Of a stretch of 64,000 nt of DNA, positions 41,246-49,854 are shown piece by piece. Each line of letters opens with the position of its first letter. Position 1 is the stretch's first letter. This DNA is from Fructilactobacillus carniphilus (GTDB taxonomy: Bacteria; Bacillota; Bacilli; Lactobacillales; Lactobacillaceae). The notes beneath the pieces were generated by a model. It did no database searches. It had not been told where the DNA came from and worked only from the letters and a program-made list of their open reading frames with translations. Where the stretch lies: positions 1,302,001-1,366,000 of the forward strand of contig NZ_CP097121.1 of the NCBI RefSeq assembly GCF_024029675.1, read 5' to 3'. A program made the translations under genes and the position numbers.

Positions 41246-42437
41246 CGAGTTGCTCCTTTAAAATGTTTTCCATGGCAGTGGTTTTGAGCTGAATTTCGCG
41301 TTCTTCGGCAGTTAAGTCAGAAGCGGCCAGGATGCCTGCACCCGCAAAGAGGTTAACGGTATGATCCTTGCTCCACAGAGAGCGGATGCCAATCACGAAC
41401 TCCCCACTTCCATCAGGCATGACGTATCCAACTGGAGCGGCGAAGAGGCCCCGAGGCTGGCTTTCCACGTTGGCAATGGTCGCCAGCGCCCAGTCAACCG
41501 GGAGGCCACCTAACGCGGGAGTTGGGTGTAAGGCCTGTACGATTTGCCAAACGGAAGCCGTCTGCTTAATCGTCCCGGTAATCGGCGTGTACAGGTGTTG
41601 AATCTGGGGTGTGGTTAGAATTTCTGGAGCAGCAACAGAATCAAGTTGTGCCCACGGTTGTAGCCGTCGTTCAATTTCCGTCACCACGAGCTGGTGCTCT
41701 CGTTGGTTCTTGGCATCCCGTTGTAACTCGTGTGCTAGTTTTTGATCTGCCTTGTCCGTTTGGCCCCGGGCAATGGAACCAGCCACCGCTGCCGTTTCAA
41801 GCTGGTTCTGGTTTAATTTCACCAGGCGTTCGGGTGTAGCTGACCCAAAGAGTTCGTCGCCGTGCTTAATGGCGACATGATAGGTCTGAGGCTGTTGCCG
41901 GATGAGCGTCTTGATTAATTGACTAGCGGATAATTGTCCGTCTAGGTCGAAGTGTTCCTGCATCCCGAGGACCACTTTCTGTTTCTGCGGATCTGTTTGA
42001 AGCGTATGTAAGACCGGTTGCAAGCGCGCTTGCCAATCAGTTTCGGTCGTGTGGTTAAGGATGTGGAGCGGGTGGGTCCGAGGTGATTGTTTATAATCCG
42101 GTGCGGGCCGAGTGCCCCATTCTTCCCCAGAGGCTAAGTTAATCACGTAAGCGGGGGCAATCATGATGCCGTTCATAAGGTTGCTGGTGGGTTGGAGTTG
42201 TTGGTCAAAGGGCAAGCCACCAAAGACGGGCACGGATTGGTGGGCGTGCCAGGCCGTTAGTTCTGCTAACGTAAAGTGATGCAACGTGCTTGTTTCTCCC
42301 AGCCCAATCAATTCCACCTGGTGCTGGGGGTCAGAAAAATAAACGGCAGTGTGATAATTATCAAAATCCGCTAAGAACGCGGTCGTTTGGGAGTTCATGT
42401 GCTTCATTCCAATCGTTAAATTCGAGTTTGTTACCAT
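41223..42437 (-). CDS. menF: Isochorismate synthase (MenF)
   Basis: A 404-residue chorismate-binding enzyme that converts chorismate to isochorismate. The C-terminal catalytic domain shows V-A-G-S-I-A-R-G-Q-T-D-K-A-D, L-x-x-D-A-K-N-Q-R-E-H-Q-L-V, H-P-T-P-A-L-G-G-L-P and F-V-I-G-I-R-S-L. No strong Shine-Dalgarno decides the start: ATG 42437 gives the longest ATG frame, but ATG 42398, 8 bases after GGAA, and TTG 42452 are possible. First gene of menF-menD-menH-menC; the region upstream is shared with the divergent methionine T-box operon. Confidence 0.92.
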   Translation of the reverse strand: MVTNSNLTIGMKHMNSQTTAFLADFDNYHTAVYFSDPQHQVELIGLGETSTLHHFTLAELTAWHAHQSVPVFGGLPFDQQLQPTSNLMNGIMIAPAYVINLASGEEWGTRPAPDYKQSPRTHPLHILNHTTETDWQARLQPVLHTLQTDPQKQKVVLGMQEHFDLDGQLSASQLIKTLIRQQPQTYHVAIKHGDELFGSATPERLVKLNQNQLETAAVAGSIARGQTDKADQKLAHELQRDAKNQREHQLVVTEIERRLQPWAQLDSVAAPEILTTPQIQHLYTPITGTIKQTASVWQIVQALHPTPALGGLPVDWALATIANVESQPRGLFAAPVGYVMPDGSGEFVIGIRSLWSKDHTVNLFAGAGILAASDLTAEEREIQLKTTAMENILKEQLDDERHDQ

Positions 42438-42529
42438 CTTTAAGCTTACCAAAAAACGGGAAGGGAGACACCAACAACACTCGGTTCCATAATCCCGTAA
42501 GATTTTTTAAGAAAAAGTTAAATTAGTGG

Positions 42530-42558
42530 TTGACATTTACGGGGTAGTCAACTAACAT
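42530..42558 (+). promoter_or_regulatory. Promoter of the methionine T-box operon
   Basis: TTGACA (42530) and TAACAT (42553) with a 17-base spacer, just upstream of the T-box stem I. Confidence 0.6.
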
Positions 42559-42576
42559 AAGGAACAATTAAATAAA

Positions 42577-42823
42577 CGAAGTTGAGGAACTGAGTATTTG
42601 CTGAAATTTCTCAGAGAGTCCCTGGATGGTGCAAAGGGATGAAAGGCAGGCAAAGAAGATGGGTTCTGAATCAATCATTGGTGAGCAGGTTACTGTTAGC
42701 TAGTGGCGGGGTTGCGACCGATATCTCAGCAAAATTGTTCTAATCGAGACGCGTCAATTGGAGCAGTTTCTGAGGCAAAACCAAGTTGAAAAACTGGTTT
42801 TGTGAACTAAGGTGGTACCACGA
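42577..42823 (+). promoter_or_regulatory. T-box riboswitch, probably tRNA-Met responsive
   Basis: The T-box bulge sequence AAGGTGGTACCACG is at 42809-42822. Stem I holds the expected parts: GAAC/GTTC base helix, AGTA loop-E type bulge near 42592, TTGC/GCAA helix, a GAGAGTCC-like apical part, and the 3' specifier loop reading GAAG-ATG-G. ATG at 42659-42661, followed by a purine, is the Met specifier. The genes downstream are a methionine ABC transporter, which fits. Uncharged tRNA-Met should stabilise the antiterminator and turn on the operon. Confidence 0.9.
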
Positions 42824-42862
42824 AAGCATTCGTCCTTGATAACAAGGATGGATGCTTTTTTT
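42824..42862 (+). terminator. T-box terminator (expression platform)
   Basis: AAGCATTCGTCCTTG and CAAGGATGGATGCTT form a long stem with an ATAA loop and a run of seven T, immediately after the T-box sequence. Confidence 0.92.
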
Positions 42863-42903
42863 GTTTATTTAAAGTTAAATTAAAAAATATGAGGTGAAGG
42901 ATC

Positions 42904-43752
42904 ATGAAGAAATCAACAAAATGGATCATTGGAATCGTGGTTTTACTGGTAATTGGTGTGATTGGCTGGTTTAGTTTTGCACCGAAGTCATCGACGCAGA
43001 ACGAAAAGGTCGTGAAGGTCGGCTTGATGAGTGGATCGAAGGCGGACGATGAAATTTGGAAGTCCGTGGCTAAGACGGCGAAGGACAAGTACAAGATTAA
43101 GCTGAAGTTCGTGCACTTTACGGATTACACGCAACCCAACACGGCGTTGAGTCAACACGAAGTGGACGTTAACTCCTTCCAACACTATGCCTTCTTGAAA
43201 AACTGGAACCAACAACACAAATCTAACATCGTTTCAATTGGAAACACGGTGATTACGCCGATCCGGTTGTACTCCACGCAGTACAAGGATGTGAAGGACA
43301 TTCCTGATGGTGCCACGATTGCAATTCCCAACGATGCGACGAACGAAAGTCGTTCCTTACTCGTTTTAAAGGAAGCTGGTTTAATCAAACTGGGTGGCAA
43401 TCCCAACAAATTGCTGACGGTAAAAGATATCAAGTCTAACCCCAAGAACCTAAACATCAAAGAAGTGGACGCTTCGCAAACGGCCCGGACTTTAAACGAT
43501 GCAGCGGCCGCCGTGGTTAACACGAACTACGCACAAACAGCTCACTTGAGTCCTGACAAGACAATCTTTAAAGAACCTTTGAACAAGCAATCGAAGCCCT
43601 GGATTAACCTGATTGCTGCTAACAAGGAACAAAAGGATAACAAGGACTTACAAAAGGTTGTGAAGGCTTTCCAAACTAAGGAAACTGAAAAAGTCATTGA
43701 AAAGAACTACAACGGACTAGAAGTTCCAGCTTGGAACCTGAAGTTTAAATAA
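42904..43752 (+). CDS. metQ: Methionine-binding protein MetQ
   Basis: A 282-residue NLPA-family binding protein for methionine uptake. V-K-V-G-L-M-S-G-S opens the fold, with S-Q-H-E-V-D-V-N-S-F-Q-H near residue 84, P-I-R-L-Y-S-T-Q-Y-K-D and I-A-I-P-N-D-A-T-N-E-S-R-S as family blocks. As in the orphan copy, the N-terminal hydrophobic helix (K-W-I-I-G-I-V-V-L-L-V-I) is not followed by Cys, so it is probably membrane-anchored without lipidation. It is the first gene after the T-box; GAGGTGAAGG precedes the ATG. An aminotransferase gene separates it from metN. Confidence 0.92.
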   Translation: MKKSTKWIIGIVVLLVIGVIGWFSFAPKSSTQNEKVVKVGLMSGSKADDEIWKSVAKTAKDKYKIKLKFVHFTDYTQPNTALSQHEVDVNSFQHYAFLKNWNQQHKSNIVSIGNTVITPIRLYSTQYKDVKDIPDGATIAIPNDATNESRSLLVLKEAGLIKLGGNPNKLLTVKDIKSNPKNLNIKEVDASQTARTLNDAAAAVVNTNYAQTAHLSPDKTIFKEPLNKQSKPWINLIAANKEQKDNKDLQKVVKAFQTKETEKVIEKNYNGLEVPAWNLKFK

Positions 43753-43785
43753 TTTAGATTAGTTCAATGAGCGGGGAGGAGTAAT

Positions 43786-45000
43786 ATGCATTTTACAGAA
43801 TCAGCGGCGGTGCAACGGTTGCCCCAACAATTCTTTGCCACGTTAGTTCAGAAGGTGAACCAAAAAATTGCGACGGGCGCAGATGTGATTAATCTGGGAC
43901 AAGGGAATCCTGACCAACCGACCCCGGATAACATTGTCAAAGCGATGCAAGTGGCCGTGGCTAAACCAGAAAATCATAAGTACTCTCCCTTTTCCGGGCT
44001 CCCGGCCTTAAAGCAGGCGGTGGTTAAGTATTATCACGACCACTATCAAGTGGACGTGGATCCCGAAACGGAAGTTGCCATTTTGGGAGGCTCGAAAACC
44101 GGGTTGGTAGAACTGCCACTGGCGGTCATGAATCCCGGCGAAAAACTGCTACTCCCGGACCCCGGTTATCCGGACTATTTATCCGGAACTCGACTGGCGG
44201 ATGTTGATGTCGAACTAGTTCCCTTGCATGCTAGTAACCATTTTCTGCCGGATTATGATACGATTAGTACAAAAAGTAAGCAAGCAGCGCGGTTGCTTTA
44301 CTTAAACTATCCCAATAACCCGACGGGAGCGGTGGCAACGGCAGATTTCTTCGCAAAGACGGTTCAGTTTGCCCGGGACAATCAAATTGGCATTGTCCAT
44401 GACTTTGCCTACGGAGCACTGGGTGATCACCAACAGCCGCTGAGTTTCTTACAAACACCTGGTGCTAAAGAGGTCGGAATCGAATTTTCGACCCTCTCGA
44501 AAACGTATAACATGGCCGGGTGGCGGATTGGCTTTGCGGTGGGAAATCCAGATTTGGTAGCTGCCATTAATGCCATTCAAGCGCATCTCTTTGTGAGCGT
44601 ATTTCCAGCGGTTCAGGAAGCAGCGATTGCCGCTTTGACCGGTCCGCAGGATTCTGTGACAGAGTTGGCCCATTTGTATGAAACCAGACGACATGCGTTT
44701 GAAACCGCGGCCGCCGCAATTGGTTGGCAGGCAACTCCGGCCGGTGGTTCCTTTTATTCTTGGATGCCAGTGCCAGCGGGGTACACGTCCGAATCGTTTA
44801 CCGACTTGTTGTTAGACAAAGTTGCGGTGGCGGTTGCTCCTGGCAAGGGTTTTGGTTCCGAAGGGGATCAATACGTTCGGATCGGCTTGCTTACGAGTCC
44901 CGAACGGCTCCAGGAAGCCTGTCACCGGATTGGGAAACTACATTTATTTACACCGCACCACGCAGAAGGAGGAATTTCCGATGACGGAAACCAGCGTTAA
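43786..45000 (+). CDS. PLP-dependent class I/II aminotransferase in the methionine operon
   Basis: A 404-residue fold-type I aminotransferase. The PLP Lys is in F-S-T-L-S-K-T-Y-N-M-A-G-W-R-I-G; N-Y-P-N-N-P-T-G and D-F-A-Y-G-A-L-G-D are the usual Asn and Asp/Tyr cofactor contacts; the C-terminal Arg is in Y-V-R-I-G-L-L. Position between metQ and metN under a Met T-box suggests a role with sulfur amino acids, for example transamination of methionine or its keto acid, but the substrate is not fixed by sequence. Its end overlaps metN by 20 bases. GGGGAGGAG precedes the ATG. Confidence 0.85.
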   Translation: MHFTESAAVQRLPQQFFATLVQKVNQKIATGADVINLGQGNPDQPTPDNIVKAMQVAVAKPENHKYSPFSGLPALKQAVVKYYHDHYQVDVDPETEVAILGGSKTGLVELPLAVMNPGEKLLLPDPGYPDYLSGTRLADVDVELVPLHASNHFLPDYDTISTKSKQAARLLYLNYPNNPTGAVATADFFAKTVQFARDNQIGIVHDFAYGALGDHQQPLSFLQTPGAKEVGIEFSTLSKTYNMAGWRIGFAVGNPDLVAAINAIQAHLFVSVFPAVQEAAIAALTGPQDSVTELAHLYETRRHAFETAAAAIGWQATPAGGSFYSWMPVPAGYTSESFTDLLLDKVAVAVAPGKGFGSEGDQYVRIGLLTSPERLQEACHRIGKLHLFTPHHAEGGISDDGNQR

Positions 45001-46039
45001 ATTTGAAAATGTCTCGGTTGATTTTACCCAAGACAAACAAACCATTCACGCCGTTTCGGACGTGAGCTTTAGCATTCCGGCCGGACAAATCTTTGGGATT
45101 GCCGGTTACTCTGGGGCCGGAAAATCGACCCTAGTACGGACGATTAACTTATTACAAAAGCCAACGAACGGAACCGTTTCGGTGCTTGGCGAACAGTTCT
45201 TTTCCAAGGATGATCACGAAGAAAAAGTGATTAGTACCGGCGAATTACGGAAAGAACGGCGCAAAATTGGCATGATTTTCCAGCATTACAACCTCTTAAA
45301 TCAAAAGACGGTGCTTGAAAACGTGGCCTTTGCGCTTAAACACAGTGGCCTAAAAGACAAAGAAGTTCAAAAGAAAGCCAAGGATTTACTGGCAGACGTG
45401 GGTCTTTCCGATTACGCCAAGCATTATCCTGGTCAACTCTCCGGGGGGCAACAACAACGGGTGGCGATTGCCCGGGCGTTAGCCAACGATCCTGAAATTT
45501 TGATTTCTGACGAAGCAACCTCTGCCTTGGACCCTGAAAACACCAACCAAATTTTGGACTTACTGCAGGAATTAAACCAAAAACGGGGATTAACCGTCAT
45601 CTTGATTACCCACGAAATGGACGCCATTAAGCGGATTTGTGACCAAGTGGTAATCATGGACCAAGGAAAAGTGATTGAAAGCGGTAGCTTAATCGATGTT
45701 TTCGTGGAATCCACGAACCCAGTGGCCCGCAAGATTGTCGGAAACGACTTCGATGCCTTGTCCATTCTGCAATCCATGAATATCGATGCGCAGAAACGGA
45801 ACCTAGTTAAGTTGGTGTACTTCTCTCAAGAAATTTCACAACCAATCATCGTGGACCTGTACTCCAAGTACCAAGTTTCCGCTAGCATCGTGTATGCTGA
45901 TATCGAAGAATTTAAGGGACAACCAGTTGGAATCATGATTGTGGATCTGAGTGGATCCGACCAACAAATTAAGGATGCCTTAGATTACCTGAAGAATTTA
46001 GACGTGCAAGTGACTGAATTGAGAGGTGTAACGCAATGA
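44981..46039 (+). CDS. metN: Methionine ABC transporter ATPase MetN
   Basis: A 352-residue ABC ATPase with a C-terminal NIL domain. Walker A G-Y-S-G-A-G-K-S-T is at residues 42-50, the signature L-S-G-G-Q-Q-Q-R near 148, and Walker B E-I-L-I-S-D-E-A-T-S-A-L-D follows. The NIL (ACT-like) domain near residues 270-350, which allows inhibition by intracellular methionine in the E. coli homologue, is present (V-S-A-S-I-V-Y-A-D-I-E). AGAAGGAGG lies 9 bases before ATG 44981. Overlaps the aminotransferase by 20 and metI by 4 bases. Confidence 0.96.
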   Translation: MTETSVKFENVSVDFTQDKQTIHAVSDVSFSIPAGQIFGIAGYSGAGKSTLVRTINLLQKPTNGTVSVLGEQFFSKDDHEEKVISTGELRKERRKIGMIFQHYNLLNQKTVLENVAFALKHSGLKDKEVQKKAKDLLADVGLSDYAKHYPGQLSGGQQQRVAIARALANDPEILISDEATSALDPENTNQILDLLQELNQKRGLTVILITHEMDAIKRICDQVVIMDQGKVIESGSLIDVFVESTNPVARKIVGNDFDALSILQSMNIDAQKRNLVKLVYFSQEISQPIIVDLYSKYQVSASIVYADIEEFKGQPVGIMIVDLSGSDQQIKDALDYLKNLDVQVTELRGVTQ

Positions 46040-46740
46040 AAGAATGGTTTATTACAAACTTCCCCAACGTAGTGCAACAGGGGTGGACCGGGGAAACCGG
46101 TTGGTGGACGTCCATCGTGCAAACCCTCTACATGACGTTCTGGTCCGCCATCTTTGGGGGCATCGCCGGCTTAATCTTTGGGATTGCCCTGGTGCTGTTT
46201 GATTCGGATGGGATTATGCCGAACAAGATTATTTTTAACATCGTGGACAAAGTGGTTTCGTTATTCCGGGCCATTCCGTTCATCATCTTGCTGGCCTTCA
46301 TTGCGCCGGTAACGCAAAAAATTGTGGGAACTCAAATCGGAACGACGGCGGCCTTGGTGCCGTTGTCAGTCGGAGTCTTTCCGTTCTACGCTCGTCAGGT
46401 GCAAGTGGCCTTGCAGAGTGTGAACCAAGGAACGATTGAATCTGCTCAATCACTGGGTTCCAGTAACTGGGACATTATTTCGGGAGTTTACCTGAGTGAA
46501 GCCTTTCCGGAATTAATTCGGGTTTCGACGGTAACGCTGATTAGTTTGGTCGGATTAACTGCCATGGCTGGTGCCATTGGGGCCGGTGGTTTAGGTAACA
46601 TGGCCATCTCCTATGGTTATAACCGGTTCGCCAACGATACGACGTTGGTCGCTACGATTTTAGTGGTGATTATGGTGCTGATCATTCAAGTCGTCGGAGA
46701 CGTGTGGGCTCGTTGGGTTGATCACAGTTCCAAAGCCTAA
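46036..46740 (+). CDS. metI: Methionine ABC transporter permease MetI
   Basis: A 234-residue permease with five to six helices and the EAA-type ATPase-contact loop S-A-Q-S-L-G-S-S-N-W-D-I-I-S-G-V near residue 136. ATGA overlap with metN shows coupling. Last gene of the T-box operon, closed by a terminator. Confidence 0.95.
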   Translation: MKEWFITNFPNVVQQGWTGETGWWTSIVQTLYMTFWSAIFGGIAGLIFGIALVLFDSDGIMPNKIIFNIVDKVVSLFRAIPFIILLAFIAPVTQKIVGTQIGTTAALVPLSVGVFPFYARQVQVALQSVNQGTIESAQSLGSSNWDIISGVYLSEAFPELIRVSTVTLISLVGLTAMAGAIGAGGLGNMAISYGYNRFANDTTLVATILVVIMVLIIQVVGDVWARWVDHSSKA

Positions 46741-46759
46741 TTAAATAGCTTAATAATGT

Positions 46760-46797
46760 AAAATAACTTCATCAAAATTTGGTGAAGTTATTTTTTT
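46760..46797 (+). terminator. Terminator after metI
   Basis: AAAATAACTTCATC and GGTGAAGTTATTTT form a long stem with an AAAATT-type loop and a run of T. Confidence 0.88.
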
Positions 46798-46816
46798 GCC
46801 TTCATTATCATTATCA

Positions 46817-46856
46817 TTGACTAGTCGCTTATACATGTTATTATTTTCATATGAAA
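46817..46856 (+). promoter_or_regulatory. cadD promoter with overlapping palindromic operator
   Basis: TTGACT (46817) and TATTAT (46839) with 16-base spacing form the promoter. The perfect 12-bp palindrome TTTCATATGAAA (46845-46856) overlaps the -10/start region, just before the ribosome binding site. The downstream ArsR-type gene is the natural candidate to bind it; binding is inferred. Confidence 0.5.
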
Positions 46857-46866
46857 GGATGATAAT

Positions 46867-47442
46867 ATGAATTGGTGGCTGTTAACGTTGACCTTTATCG
46901 CGGTTAACTTAGATTTCTTTGTTTTACTGCTGTTCTTTTTAAAGCGGTTCTCGCTTCGTGCAGTGCTAACCGGCTATTGGTTGGGAATGCTCAGCTTATT
47001 AGTGTTGAGTTACGTTCTCGGACAAACATTGGAGCACTGGCTCCCAGAGTGGCTATTGGGCGGACTAGGGTTTCTACCGATTTACCTGGCCATCCGAGGT
47101 GATGAGGATGAGGACGCGGAACCCGAGCAGCGCCATTCCGCGGTAATCACGGTGCTCTTAACCTACTTAACCGTGTGTGCCGGTTGTAACCTGTCGGTGT
47201 TCATTCCTGTTTTACTGGGACAATCCCTGGTCGCGTTTTTAGAAACGGTAGCTTATTTAACGGTGCTAACCGTGCTAGTCATCGTATTCTTAAAACGGAT
47301 TAGTCAGCTAGCGGTGGTTAACCAGATCTTAGAGCGATATGGAGACCGGTTGATGCGGTTCAGTTATCTGGTGATTGGATTGTACGTGCTCTTTGATAGT
47401 GGCTTCATTACGCATATAATGGGATTAATCAAACTGTTGTAG
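46867..47442 (+). CDS. cadD: CadD-family heavy-metal (cadmium) resistance transporter
   Basis: A 191-residue membrane protein of the CadD family with about five helices and a central acidic loop (D-E-D-E-D-A-E-P-E near residue 79). The family block T-V-C-A-G-C-N-L-S-V-F-I-P-V-L near 98-112 corresponds to the G-x-D-N-I-x-x-Y-x-P region of CadD but carries two Cys. Such proteins give low-level cadmium resistance. AAAGGATGAT precedes the ATG. An ArsR-type regulator with a clear metal site follows 15 bases later, as in cadD-cadX pairs. Confidence 0.75.
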   Translation: MNWWLLTLTFIAVNLDFFVLLLFFLKRFSLRAVLTGYWLGMLSLLVLSYVLGQTLEHWLPEWLLGGLGFLPIYLAIRGDEDEDAEPEQRHSAVITVLLTYLTVCAGCNLSVFIPVLLGQSLVAFLETVAYLTVLTVLVIVFLKRISQLAVVNQILERYGDRLMRFSYLVIGLYVLFDSGFITHIMGLIKLL

Positions 47443-47457
47443 GTGAGGTGAAGCACG

Positions 47458-47775
47458 ATGAACGAACAAGACCTAGCGGAAGCCAGCCAGATTTTTAAGT
47501 TACTCGGGAACGTGGTACGGCTCCGGATTTTACTGTTGTTAGAAAACAATCCGTTGGACGTGTCGACAATTGTGGAACGGCTGAACTTAACCCAGCCGAA
47601 CGTGTCGCACCAGCTGGCGTTATTGAAACAACATCAACTGGTGACGGCGCAGCGGACCGGAAAACGGATTCTGTACAGTCTCAACGATCCGCACGTCCTC
47701 ACAATGGTGGAAATGGCTTACCAACACAGTGACCACGTGGTGAAGCACCAAGAACATCCGTATTTTCGCGCATAA
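47458..47775 (+). CDS. ArsR/SmtB-family metal sensor (CadX/CzrA-like)
   Basis: A 105-residue winged-helix repressor. DNA-binding helix: L-T-Q-P-N-V-S-H-Q-L-A-L-L at residues 44-56. The alpha-5 metal site is intact with exact spacing: Asp77, His79, His90 and His93, the D-x-H then H-x2-H pattern of CzrA and SmtB that binds Zn, Co or Cd at the dimer interface. No alpha-3N Cys pair is present. GTGAGGTGAAG precedes the ATG. It probably represses cadD and itself, with metal as inducer. Confidence 0.88.
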   Translation: MNEQDLAEASQIFKLLGNVVRLRILLLLENNPLDVSTIVERLNLTQPNVSHQLALLKQHQLVTAQRTGKRILYSLNDPHVLTMVEMAYQHSDHVVKHQEHPYFRA

Positions 47776-47809
47776 AAAAACTTCTAACGCAATGGTTAGA
47801 AGCTTTTTT
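47775..47809. terminator. Bidirectional terminator
   Basis: AAAAAAACTTCTAAC and GTTAGAAGCTTTTTT around a GCAATG loop, between the convergent metal sensor and the membrane protein gene. Confidence 0.88.
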
Positions 47810-47811
47810 AG

Positions 47812-48351
47812 TTAGCGTTTAAACATCATCGGATTAGCGCCATTAGCAATTTTAATCTTGGCGGTTCCGAGGGCCACGATGGTTAACAAATTCCCGCTAA
47901 TGAAACCAAACAGGAAGGTTAACCAGCTCAGCGGAGCAGCGTTAAGAACCAGCAGTAAAATCGTTACGAAGATGATGATGGCCACCATTACGTTGATGAT
48001 TTTTCTGGTTTTGCTGATGACCGGCATAGAGGTTGAGAGTTGCTCAATCTGAGGATTAGCGTCGTTGATGACGTTTGATCCGGAACCCTGCAGGAGGTGG
48101 AGCAATGATTTGATGTCGGTAAAGGCGTAGTTAAAGATGGCAACTCCGCCGACAATTAAACCTAAGAGCAGTCCCAGGAGCAGGATGAAAAAGCTACTAA
48201 AGGCGTTGAAGTAAATTGCCAATCCCAAACCCACAAGGATTAACAGTAGCGCCGGAGCGAGAAAAACCCACTTGAGTCGTTGGATGTTACGACGAATCGT
48301 GGTCCACTTTTGCAGATAATTTTGTAATTTAAACATTAATTCTGGATTCAT
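47812..48351 (-). CDS. Four-helix membrane protein of unknown function
   Basis: A 179-residue protein with two pairs of hydrophobic helices (near residues 30-48, 53-76, 120-137, 143-163) separated by a polar linker (H-L-L-Q-G-S-G-S-N-V-I-N-D-A). The amino end is a basic amphipathic stretch (L-Q-K-W-T-T-I-R-R-N-I-Q-R-L-K). GAGG lies 8 bases before the ATG. No recognised family. It stands alone, between a terminator and the aldo/keto reductase operon. Confidence 0.75.
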   Translation of the reverse strand: MNPELMFKLQNYLQKWTTIRRNIQRLKWVFLAPALLLILVGLGLAIYFNAFSSFFILLLGLLLGLIVGGVAIFNYAFTDIKSLLHLLQGSGSNVINDANPQIEQLSTSMPVISKTRKIINVMVAIIIFVTILLLVLNAAPLSWLTFLFGFISGNLLTIVALGTAKIKIANGANPMMFKR

Positions 48352-48449
48352 TTAATAACCTCACTTTGTAGTGTCATATCGGTAATTTACCACAAACGAG
48401 CGTTAGAAACAAAAGAGAAGGGGCTCATTCCCCTTTAAATCTGTCTAAA

Positions 48450-48486
48450 CAAAAATCCCACACTGCTAAAATCAGTGCGGGGTTTA
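48450..48486 (-). terminator. Terminator after the aldo/keto reductase gene
   Basis: On the minus strand AAACCCCGCACTG and CAGTGTGGGATTT pair around an ATTTTAG loop followed by a T run. A second small GGGG/CCCC hairpin lies just beyond (48415-48436). Confidence 0.8.
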
Positions 48487-48495
48487 AATCATTAA

Positions 48496-49431
48496 TTACC
48501 GTAAGTTTGCATCAATGGCCTTGTATTCTTCATCCGTTAGCTCAATGTTAAGCGCCTTAGCGTTACTTAAAGCCTGGTCAGGGTGTTTAGCCCCTGGAAT
48601 CACAACGGAAATGTTGGGGTTCTTAATGTACCAAGCTAACACTAATTGGGCGATGGTAGCGTCATGCGCTTTTGCCATTGGCCGTAAGGTTTCGACTGCT
48701 TTAATGATTTGGGAGAAGCGCGGTTCTTGGAAGTTCGGGTCGTCGTGACGAATGTCGTCTTCCGCAAAGGTTGTCTTTTCACTGTACTTACCGGTCAACA
48801 AACCAGAAGCCAGGGGGAAGAATGGGACAAAGGAGATTTGGTTTTCTTGCAAGTAAGCAAACCGTTCCTGTTCAGCATCACGGGCGAAGGGGTTGTATTG
48901 TTCTTCGTCCACGTCCACGTAGCCATCGCGGTTAGCTTCTCGAAGTTGATCCATGGAAAGGTTAGAAACGCCAATCGCCTTAATCTTGCCGGCTTCCTTT
49001 AGCTCTTGTAAGGCGGCCACTGATTCGTACAACGGCGTCTTACCATCGGGGAAGTGAATGTAAAAGATGTCTAGGTAGTCAGTTTGTAGACGCTTTAAAC
49101 TTTCTGCAACGGCTTGTTTTAGATGTTCTGGAGAGTCATCAACTACCATGTCACCTTGATCGGTTACTTTTTGCCCACCCTTGGTAGCAATTTGAATCTT
49201 GCTACGGTCGTAGTCCTTGATTGCTTGACCGATTAATTCTTCGGAACGGCCCAGTCCATAGGCATAGGCCGTGTCTAACAATGTAATCCCGTTATCGAGG
49301 GCCGTTTTAACGATTTTAATCCCCGTTTCATCGTGCAGATGGGGGAAGAGGTTGTGACCACCGACGGCGTTGGTTCCTAAGCCTAATGGGGTGGTAGTTA
49401 CGTCTGATTTTCCAATTTTAACTGTTTGCAT
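48496..49431 (-). CDS. Aldo/keto reductase
   Basis: A 311-residue NAD(P)H-dependent aldo/keto reductase (TIM barrel). The catalytic tetrad is visible as Asp and Tyr in L-L-D-T-A-Y-A-Y-G, Lys in I-A-T-K-G-G and His in F-Y-I-H-F-P-D; the cofactor end reads S-V-V-I-P-G-A-K-H-P near residue 275. AAAGGAG lies 8 bases before ATG 49431. It follows the DUF488 gene by 4 bases and that gene follows the disulfide-reductase-like gene, so the three form a probable operon. Substrate unknown. Confidence 0.9.
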   Translation of the reverse strand: MQTVKIGKSDVTTTPLGLGTNAVGGHNLFPHLHDETGIKIVKTALDNGITLLDTAYAYGLGRSEELIGQAIKDYDRSKIQIATKGGQKVTDQGDMVVDDSPEHLKQAVAESLKRLQTDYLDIFYIHFPDGKTPLYESVAALQELKEAGKIKAIGVSNLSMDQLREANRDGYVDVDEEQYNPFARDAEQERFAYLQENQISFVPFFPLASGLLTGKYSEKTTFAEDDIRHDDPNFQEPRFSQIIKAVETLRPMAKAHDATIAQLVLAWYIKNPNISVVIPGAKHPDQALSNAKALNIELTDEEYKAIDANLR

Positions 49432-49435
49432 AAAT

Positions 49436-49825
49436 TTACTCCTTTGACTGTAAAACTGATTGAATCGCAGGTTGGTGATGGAGGTAATCCAGCAGCACGA
49501 CGGCCTGGTTATGCTGCTGGTCCTTGGCACCGTATAGCAGAATCACGTTGCTAGTTTCTAACTGTGCTGCCACCTTCGTTACGAAAGCAGCGGTTGCTGG
49601 ATTGTGGTCCAGTTCCTGACGGTAGCGTTGTTGAAATTCGGGGAACCGTTCCGGAATGTGGTTAAACCACTGACGCAGTTCCGTTGTCGGGGCAATTTCT
49701 TTAGCCCACTCATCTAGGGCCGCGTTGACCTTGGAAATCCCCCGGGGCCAGCGACGGTCGACTAAGATCCGGTAACCGTCGTGATCTACGGGTTTAGTGT
49801 AAATTCGCTCAATCGTTAGCTGCAT
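49436..49825 (-). CDS. DUF488 family protein
   Basis: A 129-residue DUF488 protein. The family marks are R-I-Y-T-K-P at the start, Y-R-I-L-V-D-R-R-W-P-R-G-I near residues 18-30, W-A-K-E-I-A-P-T-T-E-L-R-Q-W-F and the later V-I-L-L-Y-G-A-K-D. No enzymatic role is established that I know of; the family is often found in stress or redox neighbourhoods. GAGGAAG precedes the ATG; the gene sits between a flavoprotein and an aldo/keto reductase in one transcription unit. Confidence 0.88.
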   Translation of the reverse strand: MQLTIERIYTKPVDHDGYRILVDRRWPRGISKVNAALDEWAKEIAPTTELRQWFNHIPERFPEFQQRYRQELDHNPATAAFVTKVAAQLETSNVILLYGAKDQQHNQAVVLLDYLHHQPAIQSVLQSKE

Positions 49826-49854
49826 GGAGCTTCCTCCTCACCGTCAGCTTGTTT

